From Pseudomonas sediminis (GTDB taxonomy: Bacteria > Pseudomonadota > Gammaproteobacteria > Pseudomonadales > Pseudomonadaceae): DNA of 64,000 bases. Every line of letters begins with the position of its first letter. Position 1 is the stretch's first letter. The notes beneath the pieces are model-generated. The model made no database searches, was not told where the DNA came from, and saw nothing but the letters and a program-made list of their open reading frames with translations. The stretch lies in contig NZ_CP154631.1 in NCBI RefSeq assembly GCF_039555755.1, positions 4,216,001 through 4,280,000 of the forward strand. The letters are read 5' to 3'. Below, piece by piece: positions 18,095-26,444 of this stretch. The translations under genes and the position numbers were made by a program.

Positions 18095-18123
18095 TTGAAA
18101 GCCCCAGGGGGGCGCCCTTATAT
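18095..18123 (+). promoter_or_regulatory. Promoter candidate for htpX
   Basis: TTGAAA (18095-18100), 17-base spacer, TTATAT (18118-18123), about 50 bases before the htpX start. GGTTGAAA with the CCC before TATAT also resembles a heat-shock (sigma-32) arrangement, fitting the known heat-shock control of htpX, but the -10 match to CCCCATNT is weak. Confidence 0.6.
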
Positions 18124-18171
18124 AGCCGGCATTACTCGTACGTCTTTCCCCGTGAGGAGTCCGTTCACACC

Positions 18172-19044
18172 ATGATGCGCATTATGTTGTTCCTGGCCAC
18201 CAACCTGGCGGTTCTGGTTATCGCCAGCATCACCCTCAAACTGCTGGGGGTCGACCGCTTCACCGGCCAGAACCATGGCAGCCTGCTGATTTTCTGCGCC
18301 GTGTTCGGTTTCGCCGGCTCGCTGGTGTCGCTGTTCATCTCCAAGTGGATGGCGAAGATGAGCACCGGCACGCAGATCATCACCCAGCCGCGCACCCGTC
18401 ACGAACAGTGGCTGCTGCAGACCGTCGAGGAGCTGTCCCGTGAAGCCGGCATCAAGATGCCGGAAGTCGGTATCTTCCCGGCCTACGAGTCCAACGCCTT
18501 CGCCACCGGCTGGAACAAGAACGACGCGCTGGTCGCCGTCAGCCAGGGTCTGCTCGAGCGCTTCTCGCCTGATGAAGTGCGCGCGGTGCTGGCCCACGAG
18601 ATCGGCCACGTGGCCAACGGCGACATGGTCACCTTGGCACTGATCCAGGGCGTGGTGAACACCTTCGTGATGTTCTTCGCGCGCATCTTCGGTAACTTCG
18701 TCGACAAGGCGATCCTGAAGAATGAAGACGGCCACGGTATCGGCTACTTCGTCGCGACCATCTTCGCCGAGCTGGTGCTGGGTATCCTGGCCAGCATCAT
18801 CGTCATGTGGTTCTCGCGCAAACGTGAGTACAAGGCTGATGAAGCCGGCGCCCGCCTGGCCGGTACCGGCGCCATGATCGCCGCGCTGCAGCGTCTGCGC
18901 GCCGAGCAAGGCGTTCCGGTGCAGATGCCCGACAGCCTGACTGCCTTCGGCATCAACGGCGGCCTGAAGAACGGCCTGGCCGGTCTGCTGATGAGCCACC
19001 CGCCGCTGGAGGATCGCATCGAGGCGCTGCGCCGCCGCGGCTGA
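18172..19044 (+). CDS. htpX: HtpX membrane metalloprotease
   Basis: 290 residues beginning [20 protein letters not shown], with two N-terminal membrane segments, the zinc motif HEIGH (His142, Glu143, His146), a further hydrophobic hairpin (about 155-215) and the third ligand in [11 protein letters not shown]. HtpX degrades misfolded inner-membrane proteins as a stress protease working alongside FtsH. Full length. GAGGAG lies about 12 bases upstream. Followed by an intrinsic terminator. Confidence 0.97.
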   Translation: MMRIMLFLATNLAVLVIASITLKLLGVDRFTGQNHGSLLIFCAVFGFAGSLVSLFISKWMAKMSTGTQIITQPRTRHEQWLLQTVEELSREAGIKMPEVGIFPAYESNAFATGWNKNDALVAVSQGLLERFSPDEVRAVLAHEIGHVANGDMVTLALIQGVVNTFVMFFARIFGNFVDKAILKNEDGHGIGYFVATIFAELVLGILASIIVMWFSRKREYKADEAGARLAGTGAMIAALQRLRAEQGVPVQMPDSLTAFGINGGLKNGLAGLLMSHPPLEDRIEALRRRG

Positions 19045-19058
19045 TCGAAACTGCAAAA

Positions 19059-19087
19059 CAAAAGGCGACCTCAGGGTCGCCTTTTTC
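19059..19087 (+). terminator. Intrinsic terminator after htpX
   Basis: AAAGGCGACC / GGTCGCCTTT stem with TCA loop and TTTTT tail; A-rich left flank lets it also work for the convergent tpm gene. Confidence 0.94.
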
Positions 19088-19100
19088 ATTGCTCGCTGCT

Positions 19101-19757
19101 TTAACGGCGCGCCAGGTGAAACACCACTTCCTCCACCGCCTCGAGCTGATTCTCGACAAACCGCGGGTTGCCGCTCAGCACATCCTTGCGCTCCAGCTCA
19201 TGCGGCACCCAACCTGGCGTGAAGCGCTGCTCGACCTCGGCGTCCTCGACCGAGAACGGCGGGCCATCCATGCGTTGCTGGTCGTACACCAGGGTCACCA
19301 GCAGGCCCTGACAGGCCGGCGGCAGAATCGCCTGCAGGTGAGCGGCGTAGCGCTCGCGCATCTCCGGCGGCAGCGCGATCAGCGCCGCGCGGTCATAGAA
19401 CGCTTGGCACCCGGCAACGTCGTCACGGCTCAGGGCGAAAAAGTCGCCGCAGAGAATACGTAGCTTGCCGGCCTGATAGATCTTGAACGCTCCCTGCTGC
19501 GAGATCTGTGGCTGTACATCACGTTCGGCGAAAAAATCCTCCACGGCGCGCTCGGCCAGTTCGACACCAATCACGGTGTGGCCCTGTTCCGCCAGCCAGG
19601 CCAGGTCCAGGCTCTTGCCACACAGCGGCACCAGCACCGCCGCCTGTTCGGCGAGCCCAAGCCGAGCCCAGTGCCGGCGCAGGTAACCGTTGACCTTCTC
19701 CTGATGAAAGCCGATTTGGCTGCGCGCCCAACGCTCCTGCCAGAACGCCTCGTGCAT
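19101..19757 (-). CDS. tpm: Thiopurine S-methyltransferase
   Basis: 218 residues from ATG 19757 ([19 protein letters not shown]) behind GTGGAGG, identical in length to E. coli-type Tpm. SAM-binding region [26 protein letters not shown], then GDFFALSRD and [17 protein letters not shown]. In Pseudomonas the enzyme methylates selenite/tellurite or thiopurine-like compounds. It is convergent with htpX and divergent from the dioxygenase gene. Confidence 0.95.
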   Translation of the reverse strand: MHEAFWQERWARSQIGFHQEKVNGYLRRHWARLGLAEQAAVLVPLCGKSLDLAWLAEQGHTVIGVELAERAVEDFFAERDVQPQISQQGAFKIYQAGKLRILCGDFFALSRDDVAGCQAFYDRAALIALPPEMRERYAAHLQAILPPACQGLLVTLVYDQQRMDGPPFSVEDAEVEQRFTPGWVPHELERKDVLSGNPRFVENQLEAVEEVVFHLARR

Positions 19758-19862
19758 GAGTGAAACCTCCACAAATTCGATAGGAATGCTCAACTATTTA
19801 TGCTGGAAGTCGATAGGTCCAGCAACGAAGATGGCGACATCCTACTTCAGGAGCTGATCGTC

Positions 19863-20630
19863 ATGCTGCCCTCACTGTTCATATCCCACGGTTCGCCCAT
19901 GCTGGCCCTGGACCCAGGTGCCAGCGGCCCCGCACTGGCCAGGCTGGCCGCCGAGCTGCCCAGGCCCAAGGCGATCGTGGTGGTGTCGGCGCACTGGGAA
20001 AGCGAGCAACTGCTGCTGACGGCGGGCGAGCATCCGCAGACCTGGCACGATTTCGGCGGCTTTCCGGCGCCCTTGTACGCTGTGCAGTATCCTGCTCCCG
20101 GCGCACCAGAACTGGCCAAGGAGATCGCAGAGCAATTGAATCACGCGGGCCTGCCGGCAGCGCTCGATGCCCGGCGCCCATTCGATCATGGCGCCTGGGT
20201 TCCGTTGTCGCTGATGTATCCGCAAGCCGATATCCCCGTGGTGCAGCTTTCGCTACCCAGCCGCCTTGGCCCCGAGCAGCAGACGCGTGTGGGTCGTGCA
20301 CTGAGCAGCCTGCGTGAACAAGGCATATTACTTATCGGCTCCGGCAGCATCACCCACAACCTCGGCGAGCTCGATTGGCGCGCCGGCCCCGACGTCATCA
20401 CGCCCTGGGCCAAGGAGTTTCGCGACTGGGTGGTGGAAAAGCTCGAAGCGAACGACGAAGAGGCCTTGCACCACTACCGCCGGCAGGCACCCAACGCCGT
20501 ACGTAACCATCCCAGCGAAGAACATCTGCTGCCGCTGTTCTTCGCTCGTGGCGCAGGCGAAGCCTTTTCCGTGATTCACGCAGGCTTCACCTACGGCGCA
20601 CTGGGTATGGACATCTATCGCTTCGACTAG
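19863..20630 (+). CDS. ygiD: Extradiol dioxygenase of the 4,5-DOPA dioxygenase (YgiD) class
   Basis: 255 residues from ATG 19863 behind CAGGAG. Metal ligands appear in LFISHGSPM (His), VVSAHWES (His) and RRPFDHGAWVPLSLMYP (His), with SGSITHNLGEL supplying the fourth conserved His block. E. coli YgiD opens the ring of DOPA; the native substrate is generally unknown. Its TAG stop shares CTAG with the stop of the convergent TetR gene. Confidence 0.9.
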   Translation: MLPSLFISHGSPMLALDPGASGPALARLAAELPRPKAIVVVSAHWESEQLLLTAGEHPQTWHDFGGFPAPLYAVQYPAPGAPELAKEIAEQLNHAGLPAALDARRPFDHGAWVPLSLMYPQADIPVVQLSLPSRLGPEQQTRVGRALSSLREQGILLIGSGSITHNLGELDWRAGPDVITPWAKEFRDWVVEKLEANDEEALHHYRRQAPNAVRNHPSEEHLLPLFFARGAGEAFSVIHAGFTYGALGMDIYRFD

Positions 20631-21211
20631 TCGCTGCTTTTCACGCTGTCCCAGGCGATCTGCGCCAGCAGCTCACGGCATTCACCCAGCTCGCTCTGGG
20701 TGCGGCCGGCCAGCCAGTTCCGCGCCAGGTCATGCGTCGGGCCTATCACCACCGAGGCAAAACAGTCATCCGGCAGCGCCTTGAACAGCCCCTGCAGGCG
20801 GTACTCGGCGAGCGCCGTGAGAATCTGCGCGAAATGCTGACGATTGGCTTCGCGCAGGGCATCACCCATTTCCCCCGCCTCGACCCGGCTGCGGCTGTGC
20901 AGGATGAAGCGCGCCCAATCCGGATTGGCCACCACCCAGTCGATGTAGCTGGTCACCAGCAACTTGACGCAGGCCTCGGCGCTGGCCGTGTTGGCAAATC
21001 CGCGCTGCAGCAGGTGGGCGTACTGCTCGGTACCGGCCATATAGAGCGCGGCGATGATCCGCTCCTTGTTACCGAAATGGTGGTACAGACTGCCGATGCT
21101 CGCGCCAGAGCGGTCACGAATCATCTCGATGGTGGTGACATCGACACCGTGCTCGGTAAAGCACGCCAGCGCAGCCTGCAGAATCTCATCTTTGCGTGAT
21201 GGACGAGCCAT
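20627..21211 (-). CDS. TetR/AcrR-family transcriptional regulator
   Basis: 194 residues behind AAGGAG. N-terminal helix-turn-helix: ILQAALACFTEHGVDVTTIEMI and SGASIGSLYHHFGNKERII, the standard TetR recognition helix. The C-terminal ligand domain is unlike any specific subfamily I can name. Divergent from a hotdog thioesterase gene across 103 bases that hold two overlapping TAGAA-N5-TTCTA sites, so it very likely represses itself and that neighbour, perhaps sensing an acyl-CoA or fatty acid. Confidence 0.92.
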   Translation of the reverse strand: MARPSRKDEILQAALACFTEHGVDVTTIEMIRDRSGASIGSLYHHFGNKERIIAALYMAGTEQYAHLLQRGFANTASAEACVKLLVTSYIDWVVANPDWARFILHSRSRVEAGEMGDALREANRQHFAQILTALAEYRLQGLFKALPDDCFASVVIGPTHDLARNWLAGRTQSELGECRELLAQIAWDSVKSSD

Positions 21212-21226
21212 GCCGCTCCTTATGAC

Positions 21227-21254
21227 TAGAATATTTTTCTAGAATAACTTTCTA
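21227..21254. promoter_or_regulatory. Tandem operator for the TetR regulator
   Basis: Two perfect inverted repeats TAGAA-N5-TTCTA, at 21227-21241 and 21240-21254, overlapping by two bases and offset by 13. They sit 16 bases before the TetR start and about 60 before the thioesterase start, where bound repressor would cover both promoters. Confidence 0.8.
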
Positions 21255-21314
21255 ATCTTCGTATACTGCTCCGGCGCGCGCTCATCTTCAATCGCAAACA
21301 CGCAGGAGAAAGCC

Positions 21315-21752
21315 ATGAGTCAGATGTTGCAGATGTTCCAGCAAGCCGGTGCTGCCCAGTTCAGCACGATGATCGGTCAGGTCGCCCCCTACTTCGCCAG
21401 CATCGCCCCGCAAATGGTCGAGCTGCGTCCAGGCTATGCCGAGGTCCGCTTCGCCAAACGCCGCGAAGTGCTGAATCATATAGGTACGGTGCACGCGATC
21501 GCGCTGTGCAATGCTGCCGAGCTTGCCGCCGGCAGCATGACCGACGCCTCCATTCCCGCTGGTTGCCGCTGGATTCCCAAGGGCATGACAGTGGAATACC
21601 TGGCAAAGGCCGATGGCGATATCCGCACGGTAGCCGATGGCAGCGAGGTGGACTGGGGCCAGACCGGAGACATCAAGGTGCCAGTGATGGCCTACGTCGG
21701 TGAAAAACCGGTGTTTCGCGCCGAGATCACCATGTACGTCAGCCAGGCCTGA
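21315..21752 (+). CDS. Hotdog-fold thioesterase (DUF4442-type)
   Basis: 145 residues behind CAGGAGAAAGCC. FAKRREVLNHIGTVHAIALCNAAELAAG resembles the hotdog helix with the H-I-G-T-x-H motif common in PaaI-like and DUF4442 proteins, followed by IPKGMTVEYLAKADGDIR. Probably hydrolyses an acyl-CoA thioester. Paired divergently with the TetR gene and its operator; a hairpin follows the stop. Confidence 0.85.
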   Translation: MSQMLQMFQQAGAAQFSTMIGQVAPYFASIAPQMVELRPGYAEVRFAKRREVLNHIGTVHAIALCNAAELAAGSMTDASIPAGCRWIPKGMTVEYLAKADGDIRTVADGSEVDWGQTGDIKVPVMAYVGEKPVFRAEITMYVSQA

Positions 21753-21758
21753 AATGCA

Positions 21759-21781
21759 GAGGCCCGTCATCGACGGGCCTC
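21759..21781. terminator. Hairpin between convergent genes, weak terminator
   Basis: Perfect 10-base stem GAGGCCCGTC / GACGGGCCTC with ATC loop between the thioesterase gene and the end of acuI. There is no clear T run on either strand, so termination may depend on the hairpin alone. Confidence 0.6.
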
Positions 21782-21791
21782 GCTCACGCAC

Positions 21792-22781
21792 TCAGTCGAG
21801 TCGCACCAGGATACGGCCGACCATGCCGCCAGCCAGGATCCGTTCGATGGACGCCGGCAATTCCGCCAGGCCAATTTCCTGGCACAGCAGCGAGAGATCG
21901 AGCTTCCACTGCAGCGAGAGCTTGTCCCACATCGATGCCTTGACCACCAGTGGCAGCTCTACCGAATCCACCCCCAGCAGGTTGACCCCGCGCAAGATGA
22001 ACGGCAGGACGCTGGCTTGGAAGCCGACGCCAGCGGTCAGCCCGCAGCAGGCCACGCTGCCGCTGTGGCGCAGCGACTTGACCACATTGAACAGAATGTC
22101 GCCGCCCACGGTATCGACCGCGCCCGCCCAGCGCTCCTTGAGCATCGGTCGGTCGCTGCCTTGCTGCAGCTCCTCGCGACTGACGATCTCGTCGGCGCCC
22201 AGACCACGCAGAAAATCCGCCTGCTCGGCCTTACCGGTAGCCGCGGCTACGCGATAACCGAGCTGCTTGAGCAACACGACCGCAATACTGCCAACACCAC
22301 CGGTAGCACCAGTGACCAGCACCGTACCGGACTCCGGAGTGACGCCAGCTTGCTCCAGCTTGTCCACGCACAGCGCGGCGGTCAGGCCGGCGGTGCCGAG
22401 CACCATCGCCTCGCGCAGCGGCAGCCCCTGCGGGCGTTTGATCGCCCACACGGCCGGTACACGAATGTACTGACCGAAGCCGCCGGCCGTGTTCATGCCC
22501 AGGTCGTAGCCGGTGACGATCACCTCGTCACCCACGGCGAATTCGGCAACGCTGGAAGCCTCGACCACACCCGCCGCGTCGATACCGGGCGTATGCGGGT
22601 AAGCCTTGGTCACACCACGATTGCCGCTGGCAGACAGCGCGTCCTTGTAGTTGAGCGAGGAATAGCGCACGCGGATCAACAACTCGCCCTGCGGCAACTG
22701 CTCGACGTTGCGCTGGACTATTTCACGCTGGAAACCGCCATCGGCGCCTTCGCTGACCAGCAAGGCCTTGAACTCGGTCAT
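21792..22781 (-). CDS. acuI: AcuI/YhdH-type acrylyl-CoA reductase (MDR family)
   Basis: 329 residues from ATG 22781; a GTG one codon earlier is possible, but AGGAG spacing favours the ATG. MTEFKALLVSEGADGG, then YSSLNYKDALSASGNRGV, the NADPH motif VLVTGATGGVGSIAVVLLKQLG, and LPFILRGVNLLGVDSVELP, diagnostic of the YhdH/AcuI branch. These reduce acryloyl-CoA to propionyl-CoA with NADPH, relevant to 3-hydroxypropionate or DMSP breakdown. No zinc ligands expected. Confidence 0.93.
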   Translation of the reverse strand: MTEFKALLVSEGADGGFQREIVQRNVEQLPQGELLIRVRYSSLNYKDALSASGNRGVTKAYPHTPGIDAAGVVEASSVAEFAVGDEVIVTGYDLGMNTAGGFGQYIRVPAVWAIKRPQGLPLREAMVLGTAGLTAALCVDKLEQAGVTPESGTVLVTGATGGVGSIAVVLLKQLGYRVAAATGKAEQADFLRGLGADEIVSREELQQGSDRPMLKERWAGAVDTVGGDILFNVVKSLRHSGSVACCGLTAGVGFQASVLPFILRGVNLLGVDSVELPLVVKASMWDKLSLQWKLDLSLLCQEIGLAELPASIERILAGGMVGRILVRLD

Positions 22782-22853
22782 CACTCTCTCCTCTTTTCGT
22801 GGTTCGCTGCTGCGCGACGCGAGTCGGCCGTGCAGCCCATCATGAACGAAGCG

Positions 22854-23873
22854 TTACCAGAAGCGTTGCTGATTGAGCCGGCTCAACCAGGTCAGGACGA
22901 AGCGATCTGCCGCCATGCTGGCCGCCAGCCCGACACGCTCCTGCAGACTCTTCTTCTGAGCGAAATGCAGATGGAACAGTTCAGCCTCGGCGGCGCGTTC
23001 GGCCAGGTACTGGTCGCTGGTCTTCAGTTCATCTACCAGTAGGCGCTCCTGCGCGGCCATACCCAGCCAGACTTCACCGGTGGCGATGGCGTCGATGTCC
23101 AACTGCGGGCGATAACGACCGACAAAGCCTTTGAACAGCTCGTGAGTGGTTTCCAGGTCTTCCTGGAATTTCTCCCGGCCCTTTTCGGTGTTCTCACCGA
23201 ATACGGTCAGGGTGCGCTTGTACTCGCCGGCGGTCAGCACTTCGAAATCGATTTCGTGCTTTTTCAGCAGACGATGCACGTTGGGCAACTGCGCTACCAC
23301 ACCGATGGAGCCGAGAATGGCAAAAGGCGCACTGAGAATCTTCTGGCCGATGCAGGCCATCATGTAGCCGCCGCTGGCTGCTACCTTGTCCACGCACACG
23401 GTCAGTGGGATGCCGGCGTCGCGGATACGTACCAGTTGTGACGACGCCAGGCCGTAGCTGTGCACCATGCCACCACCGCTTTCCAGACGCAGCACCACTT
23501 CGTCCTCGGACTTGGCCATGGACAATAACGCCGTCACTTCATGGCGCAGGTTATCGGTGGCCGATGCCTTGATATCACCATCGAAATCCAGCACGAACAC
23601 CCGCGGTTTGCTGGGCGGCGCTTTCTTCTCCTGCTTGGCCGCCTTGGCCTCGGCCTTGCGCGTGGCCTTGAGCTGGTCCTTGGACAGCACGCTCTGCTCC
23701 AGACGCTCGCGCAGATCCTTGTAGAAGTCATTGAGCTTCTGCACCTGTAGCTGGCCACTGCCGCGCCGCCCCCTGCCGCGCGTGGCGGCGATTGCCACCA
23801 GGACCACGACGATGGCGACCACCAGGGTCAGGGTTTTCGCCAGAAAGCTGGCGTACTCGCTAAGAAACTCCAC
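22854..23873 (-). CDS. sohB: SohB inner-membrane serine protease (S49 family)
   Basis: 339 residues starting at a GTG (23873) with GAGGGGGAT upstream. One N-terminal membrane helix (about 10-30), a charged linker rich in Lys/Ala (about 65-90), then the S49 peptidase: VFVLDFDGDIKAS, LRLESGGGMVHSYGLA, and the catalytic Ser in VAASGGYMMAC (about 168) with SIGVVAQLPNVHRLLKKHEID and the Lys-containing GEYKRTLTVFGENTEKG. Faces the periplasm; overexpression in E. coli suppresses a degP defect. Confidence 0.95.
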   Translation of the reverse strand: MEFLSEYASFLAKTLTLVVAIVVVLVAIAATRGRGRRGSGQLQVQKLNDFYKDLRERLEQSVLSKDQLKATRKAEAKAAKQEKKAPPSKPRVFVLDFDGDIKASATDNLRHEVTALLSMAKSEDEVVLRLESGGGMVHSYGLASSQLVRIRDAGIPLTVCVDKVAASGGYMMACIGQKILSAPFAILGSIGVVAQLPNVHRLLKKHEIDFEVLTAGEYKRTLTVFGENTEKGREKFQEDLETTHELFKGFVGRYRPQLDIDAIATGEVWLGMAAQERLLVDELKTSDQYLAERAAEAELFHLHFAQKKSLQERVGLAASMAADRFVLTWLSRLNQQRFW

Positions 23874-24073
23874 GGATCCCCCTCGGACAATGCAGCGGCG
23901 CCTGAGCGCACAAAGGCTCAAGCATACCGGCGCAGCGGCCTAGCGGCCAACCTCGGCAGCGTTGCTGCAATAGCCATACGAGCAATTCAAACAAGCGTAT
24001 GTTTTTTCGTTGACAGCCCCTGAGCTTCCTCATACCCTCGCGAAACATTCAACGTGCCGGGACCAATACGGAC

Positions 24074-24772
24074 GTGGGCAGCATCTATCTGATTCGACAT
24101 GGCCAGGCCTCATTCGGTGCAGACGACTACGATGTCCTGTCTCCCGTCGGCATACGCCAGGCCGAAGTGCTGGGCGAACACCTCGAACAACTCGGTATCG
24201 CCCTCGATCGTTGCGTCAGTGGCAGCCTGCGTCGCCAGCAGCACACCGCCAACGCCGCCCTGCAGCGCATGAGCCATGCGCCGACACTGGATATAGACGA
24301 AGCCTTCAACGAATTCGACGCCGATGCAGTGATTCGTACGCTGCTGCCGGATCTGCTGCCGGAAGAGCCCGAAGCCCTGCACATTCTGCGCAACGGTGCG
24401 CAGAACCGTGCCGAGTTCCAGCGCCTGTTCGCCAGACTGATCCAGCGCTGGATTTCCGGCGAACATGACAAACCAGGCCTGCAGAGCTGGCATGCTTATG
24501 TCGAACAGGTCGAAGGCGGCCTGCGGCACATCCTCGAACAGGCCACCAGCAAACAGAACATTGCCGTGTTCACTTCCGGCGGCACCATCACTGCCCTGCT
24601 CCGTCTGATTACCGGCGTACCGGCGGCAAAGGCCTTCGAACTGAATTGGCAGATCGTCAATACCTCGCTCAGCCAGCTGAAATTCCGTGGCAGCGAGGTG
24701 AGTCTGGCTTCCTTCAACAGCCATGTGCATTTACAGCTGCTGAAGGCGCCGGAGCTCATCACCTATCGATGA
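24074..24772 (+). CDS. Histidine phosphatase (phosphoglycerate-mutase-like) family protein
   Basis: 232 residues from a GTG (24074): MGSIYLIRHGQASFGADDYDVLSPVGIRQAEVL. The RHG motif (residues 8-10) carries the phosphorylated His; FTSGGTITALLRLITG holds the second region. No strong ribosome site. In this context (SCP2, kinase, SDR downstream) it might act on a phosphorylated lipid or CoA intermediate, but that is a guess; many such proteins dephosphorylate sugars or phosphoproteins. Confidence 0.85.
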   Translation: MGSIYLIRHGQASFGADDYDVLSPVGIRQAEVLGEHLEQLGIALDRCVSGSLRRQQHTANAALQRMSHAPTLDIDEAFNEFDADAVIRTLLPDLLPEEPEALHILRNGAQNRAEFQRLFARLIQRWISGEHDKPGLQSWHAYVEQVEGGLRHILEQATSKQNIAVFTSGGTITALLRLITGVPAAKAFELNWQIVNTSLSQLKFRGSEVSLASFNSHVHLQLLKAPELITYR

Positions 24773-24828
24773 GCTCCAGCCCACTGTGGCCGAGAGGCTG
24801 CGCGAAAAAACCGAAAAAGGATAAGACC

Positions 24829-25140
24829 ATGAGTGTTGCTGACATCGCCCAAACCATGCAGTCCAAGTTCAACGCCAGCGCCGCTGCAGGCCTGGATCTG
24901 GTATTCCAATTCAACATCGAAGATGGCGAGAACTACGCGCTGATCGTCAAAGACGGCACCTGCGCCCTCGAGCAAGGCGACAACCCGAACGCCAACGTGA
25001 CCCTGATCATGGACAGCGAAACCCTCAAGGGCATCGTCAGCGGCGAAACCGACGGTATGCAGGCCTTCATGGCTGGCAAGCTGCGCGCCGAAGGCGACAT
25101 GATGCTGGCGATGAAGCTGGGCGAACTGTTCCCGGTCTGA
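24829..25140 (+). CDS. SCP2 sterol/lipid-transfer domain protein
   Basis: 103 residues from ATG 24829. The whole protein is one SCP2 domain: DLVFQFNIEDGENYALIVKDGTCALEQG, NANVTLIMDSETLKGIVSGETDGMQAFM and GKLRAEGDMMLAMKLGELF, where the last block is the family's lipid-pocket segment. Binds fatty-acyl chains or similar lipids. Follows the phosphatase by 57 bases and ends at a strong terminator. Confidence 0.92.
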   Translation: MSVADIAQTMQSKFNASAAAGLDLVFQFNIEDGENYALIVKDGTCALEQGDNPNANVTLIMDSETLKGIVSGETDGMQAFMAGKLRAEGDMMLAMKLGELFPV

Positions 25141-25164
25141 TCGGCGAGCTGAGCGCAAAACACG

Positions 25165-25194
25165 AAAACCGGAGTCCTGGCACTCCGGTTTTTT
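25165..25194 (+). terminator. Intrinsic terminator after the SCP2 gene
   Basis: AAAACCGGAGT / ACTCCGGTTTT with loop CCTGGC and TTTTTT tail, 25 bases after the stop. Confidence 0.95.
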
Positions 25195-25360
25195 ATTGCC
25201 TGCGCACAAGCGAAAGGTCAGGTTGAAGATGACTGATCAGGCAGTTTGATCGAGGTGCAACACGCCCGCCTATAACGGCGCGTATTGCTTGTGACAGCCA
25301 GGGTGCAGCATTAGATTAGCCAATTATCTGGGGCACCCATCATAAGTAGAAGGGATAAGC

Positions 25361-26428
25361 ATGGCGCTCACTGACCAATCCACCCGCATTCGCACCGGCG
25401 AAGAGCTCGATGCTGCCATCATCGACGCCTACCTAAAAGCCAATATTCCAGGCCTGAGCGGTGAAGCGAAGATCAGCCAGTTCCCCGGCGGCGCTTCGAA
25501 CCTGACCTACCTGATCGAGTACCCGCAGCAGGAGTTCGTCCTGCGCCGCCCGCCCTTCGGCCACAAGGCCAAGTCGGCTCACGACATGGGCCGCGAGTAC
25601 CGCATCCTCAATCAGCTCAATGCCGGCTTCCCCTACTGCCCGAAAGCCTACGTGCACTGCACCGACGAGTCGGTGATCGGCGCCGAGTTCTACGTGATGG
25701 AGCGGGTCAGGGGCATCATCCTGCGCTCTGAAATGCCGGCTGAGCTGAACTTCAGCGCCGAGCAGACCGCCGCGTTGTGCCAGAGCTTCATCGACAAGCT
25801 AGTGGAGCTGCACAACGTCGACTACAACGCCTGCGGCCTGGGCGACCTGGGCAAGCCTGAAGGTTATGTCGAGCGCCAGATCAAGGGTTGGAGCGACCGT
25901 TACGAGAAGGCCCTGACTCCGGACGCGCCGACCTGGGAGCCGGTCAAGGCCTGGCTCAACGACAAGATGCCAGCCGACCACAACAAGCCAGGCATCGTGC
26001 ACAACGACTACCGCTTCGACAACGTGATCCTCGACCCGAACAACCCGATGCAGATCATCGGCGTGCTCGACTGGGAGATGACCACCATCGGCGACCCGCT
26101 GATGGACCTGGGCAACACCCTGGCCTACTGGATCGAAGCCGGAGACCCGGCGCCAGTGCAACTGATGCGCCGCCAGCCGAGCAACGCACCGGGTATGCTC
26201 ACGCGCCAGCAGTTCGTCGACTACTACGCCGAGAAATCCGGCATCGAGATCAAGAGCTTCGACTTCTACTACACCTACGGCCTGTTCCGCCTGGCCGGCA
26301 TAGTGCAGCAGATCTACTACCGCTTCTATCACGGCCAGACCCAGGACAAACGCTTCGCCCAGTTCATTCAGATGAACAAGCTGCTGGAGCAGATGTGCCT
26401 GCAGGTCATCGGCAAATCCACTCTCTAA
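25361..26428 (+). CDS. APH-like phosphotransferase (ACAD10/LvaA type)
   Basis: 355 residues. Aminoglycoside-phosphotransferase fold: FPGGASNLTYLIEYPQQEFVLRRPP (nucleotide loop and Lys/Arg), catalytic GIVHNDYRFDNVILDP and metal-binding VLDWEMTTIGDPLMDLG. This subgroup resembles the kinase domain of ACAD10/ACAD11 and Pseudomonas LvaA, which phosphorylate 4-hydroxyacyl-CoA substrates. The ATG is preceded by AGAAGGGATAAGC. The SDR gene begins 17 bases after its stop, making a two-gene unit ended by a terminator. Confidence 0.9.
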   Translation: MALTDQSTRIRTGEELDAAIIDAYLKANIPGLSGEAKISQFPGGASNLTYLIEYPQQEFVLRRPPFGHKAKSAHDMGREYRILNQLNAGFPYCPKAYVHCTDESVIGAEFYVMERVRGIILRSEMPAELNFSAEQTAALCQSFIDKLVELHNVDYNACGLGDLGKPEGYVERQIKGWSDRYEKALTPDAPTWEPVKAWLNDKMPADHNKPGIVHNDYRFDNVILDPNNPMQIIGVLDWEMTTIGDPLMDLGNTLAYWIEAGDPAPVQLMRRQPSNAPGMLTRQQFVDYYAEKSGIEIKSFDFYYTYGLFRLAGIVQQIYYRFYHGQTQDKRFAQFIQMNKLLEQMCLQVIGKSTL

Positions 26429-26444
26429 CCCCGGGGTAATCACA

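Noticed and set aside
18118..19089. 323-codon open frame opposite htpX
   Set aside because: Antisense shadow of a gene with all its catalytic motifs intact; no independent signals.
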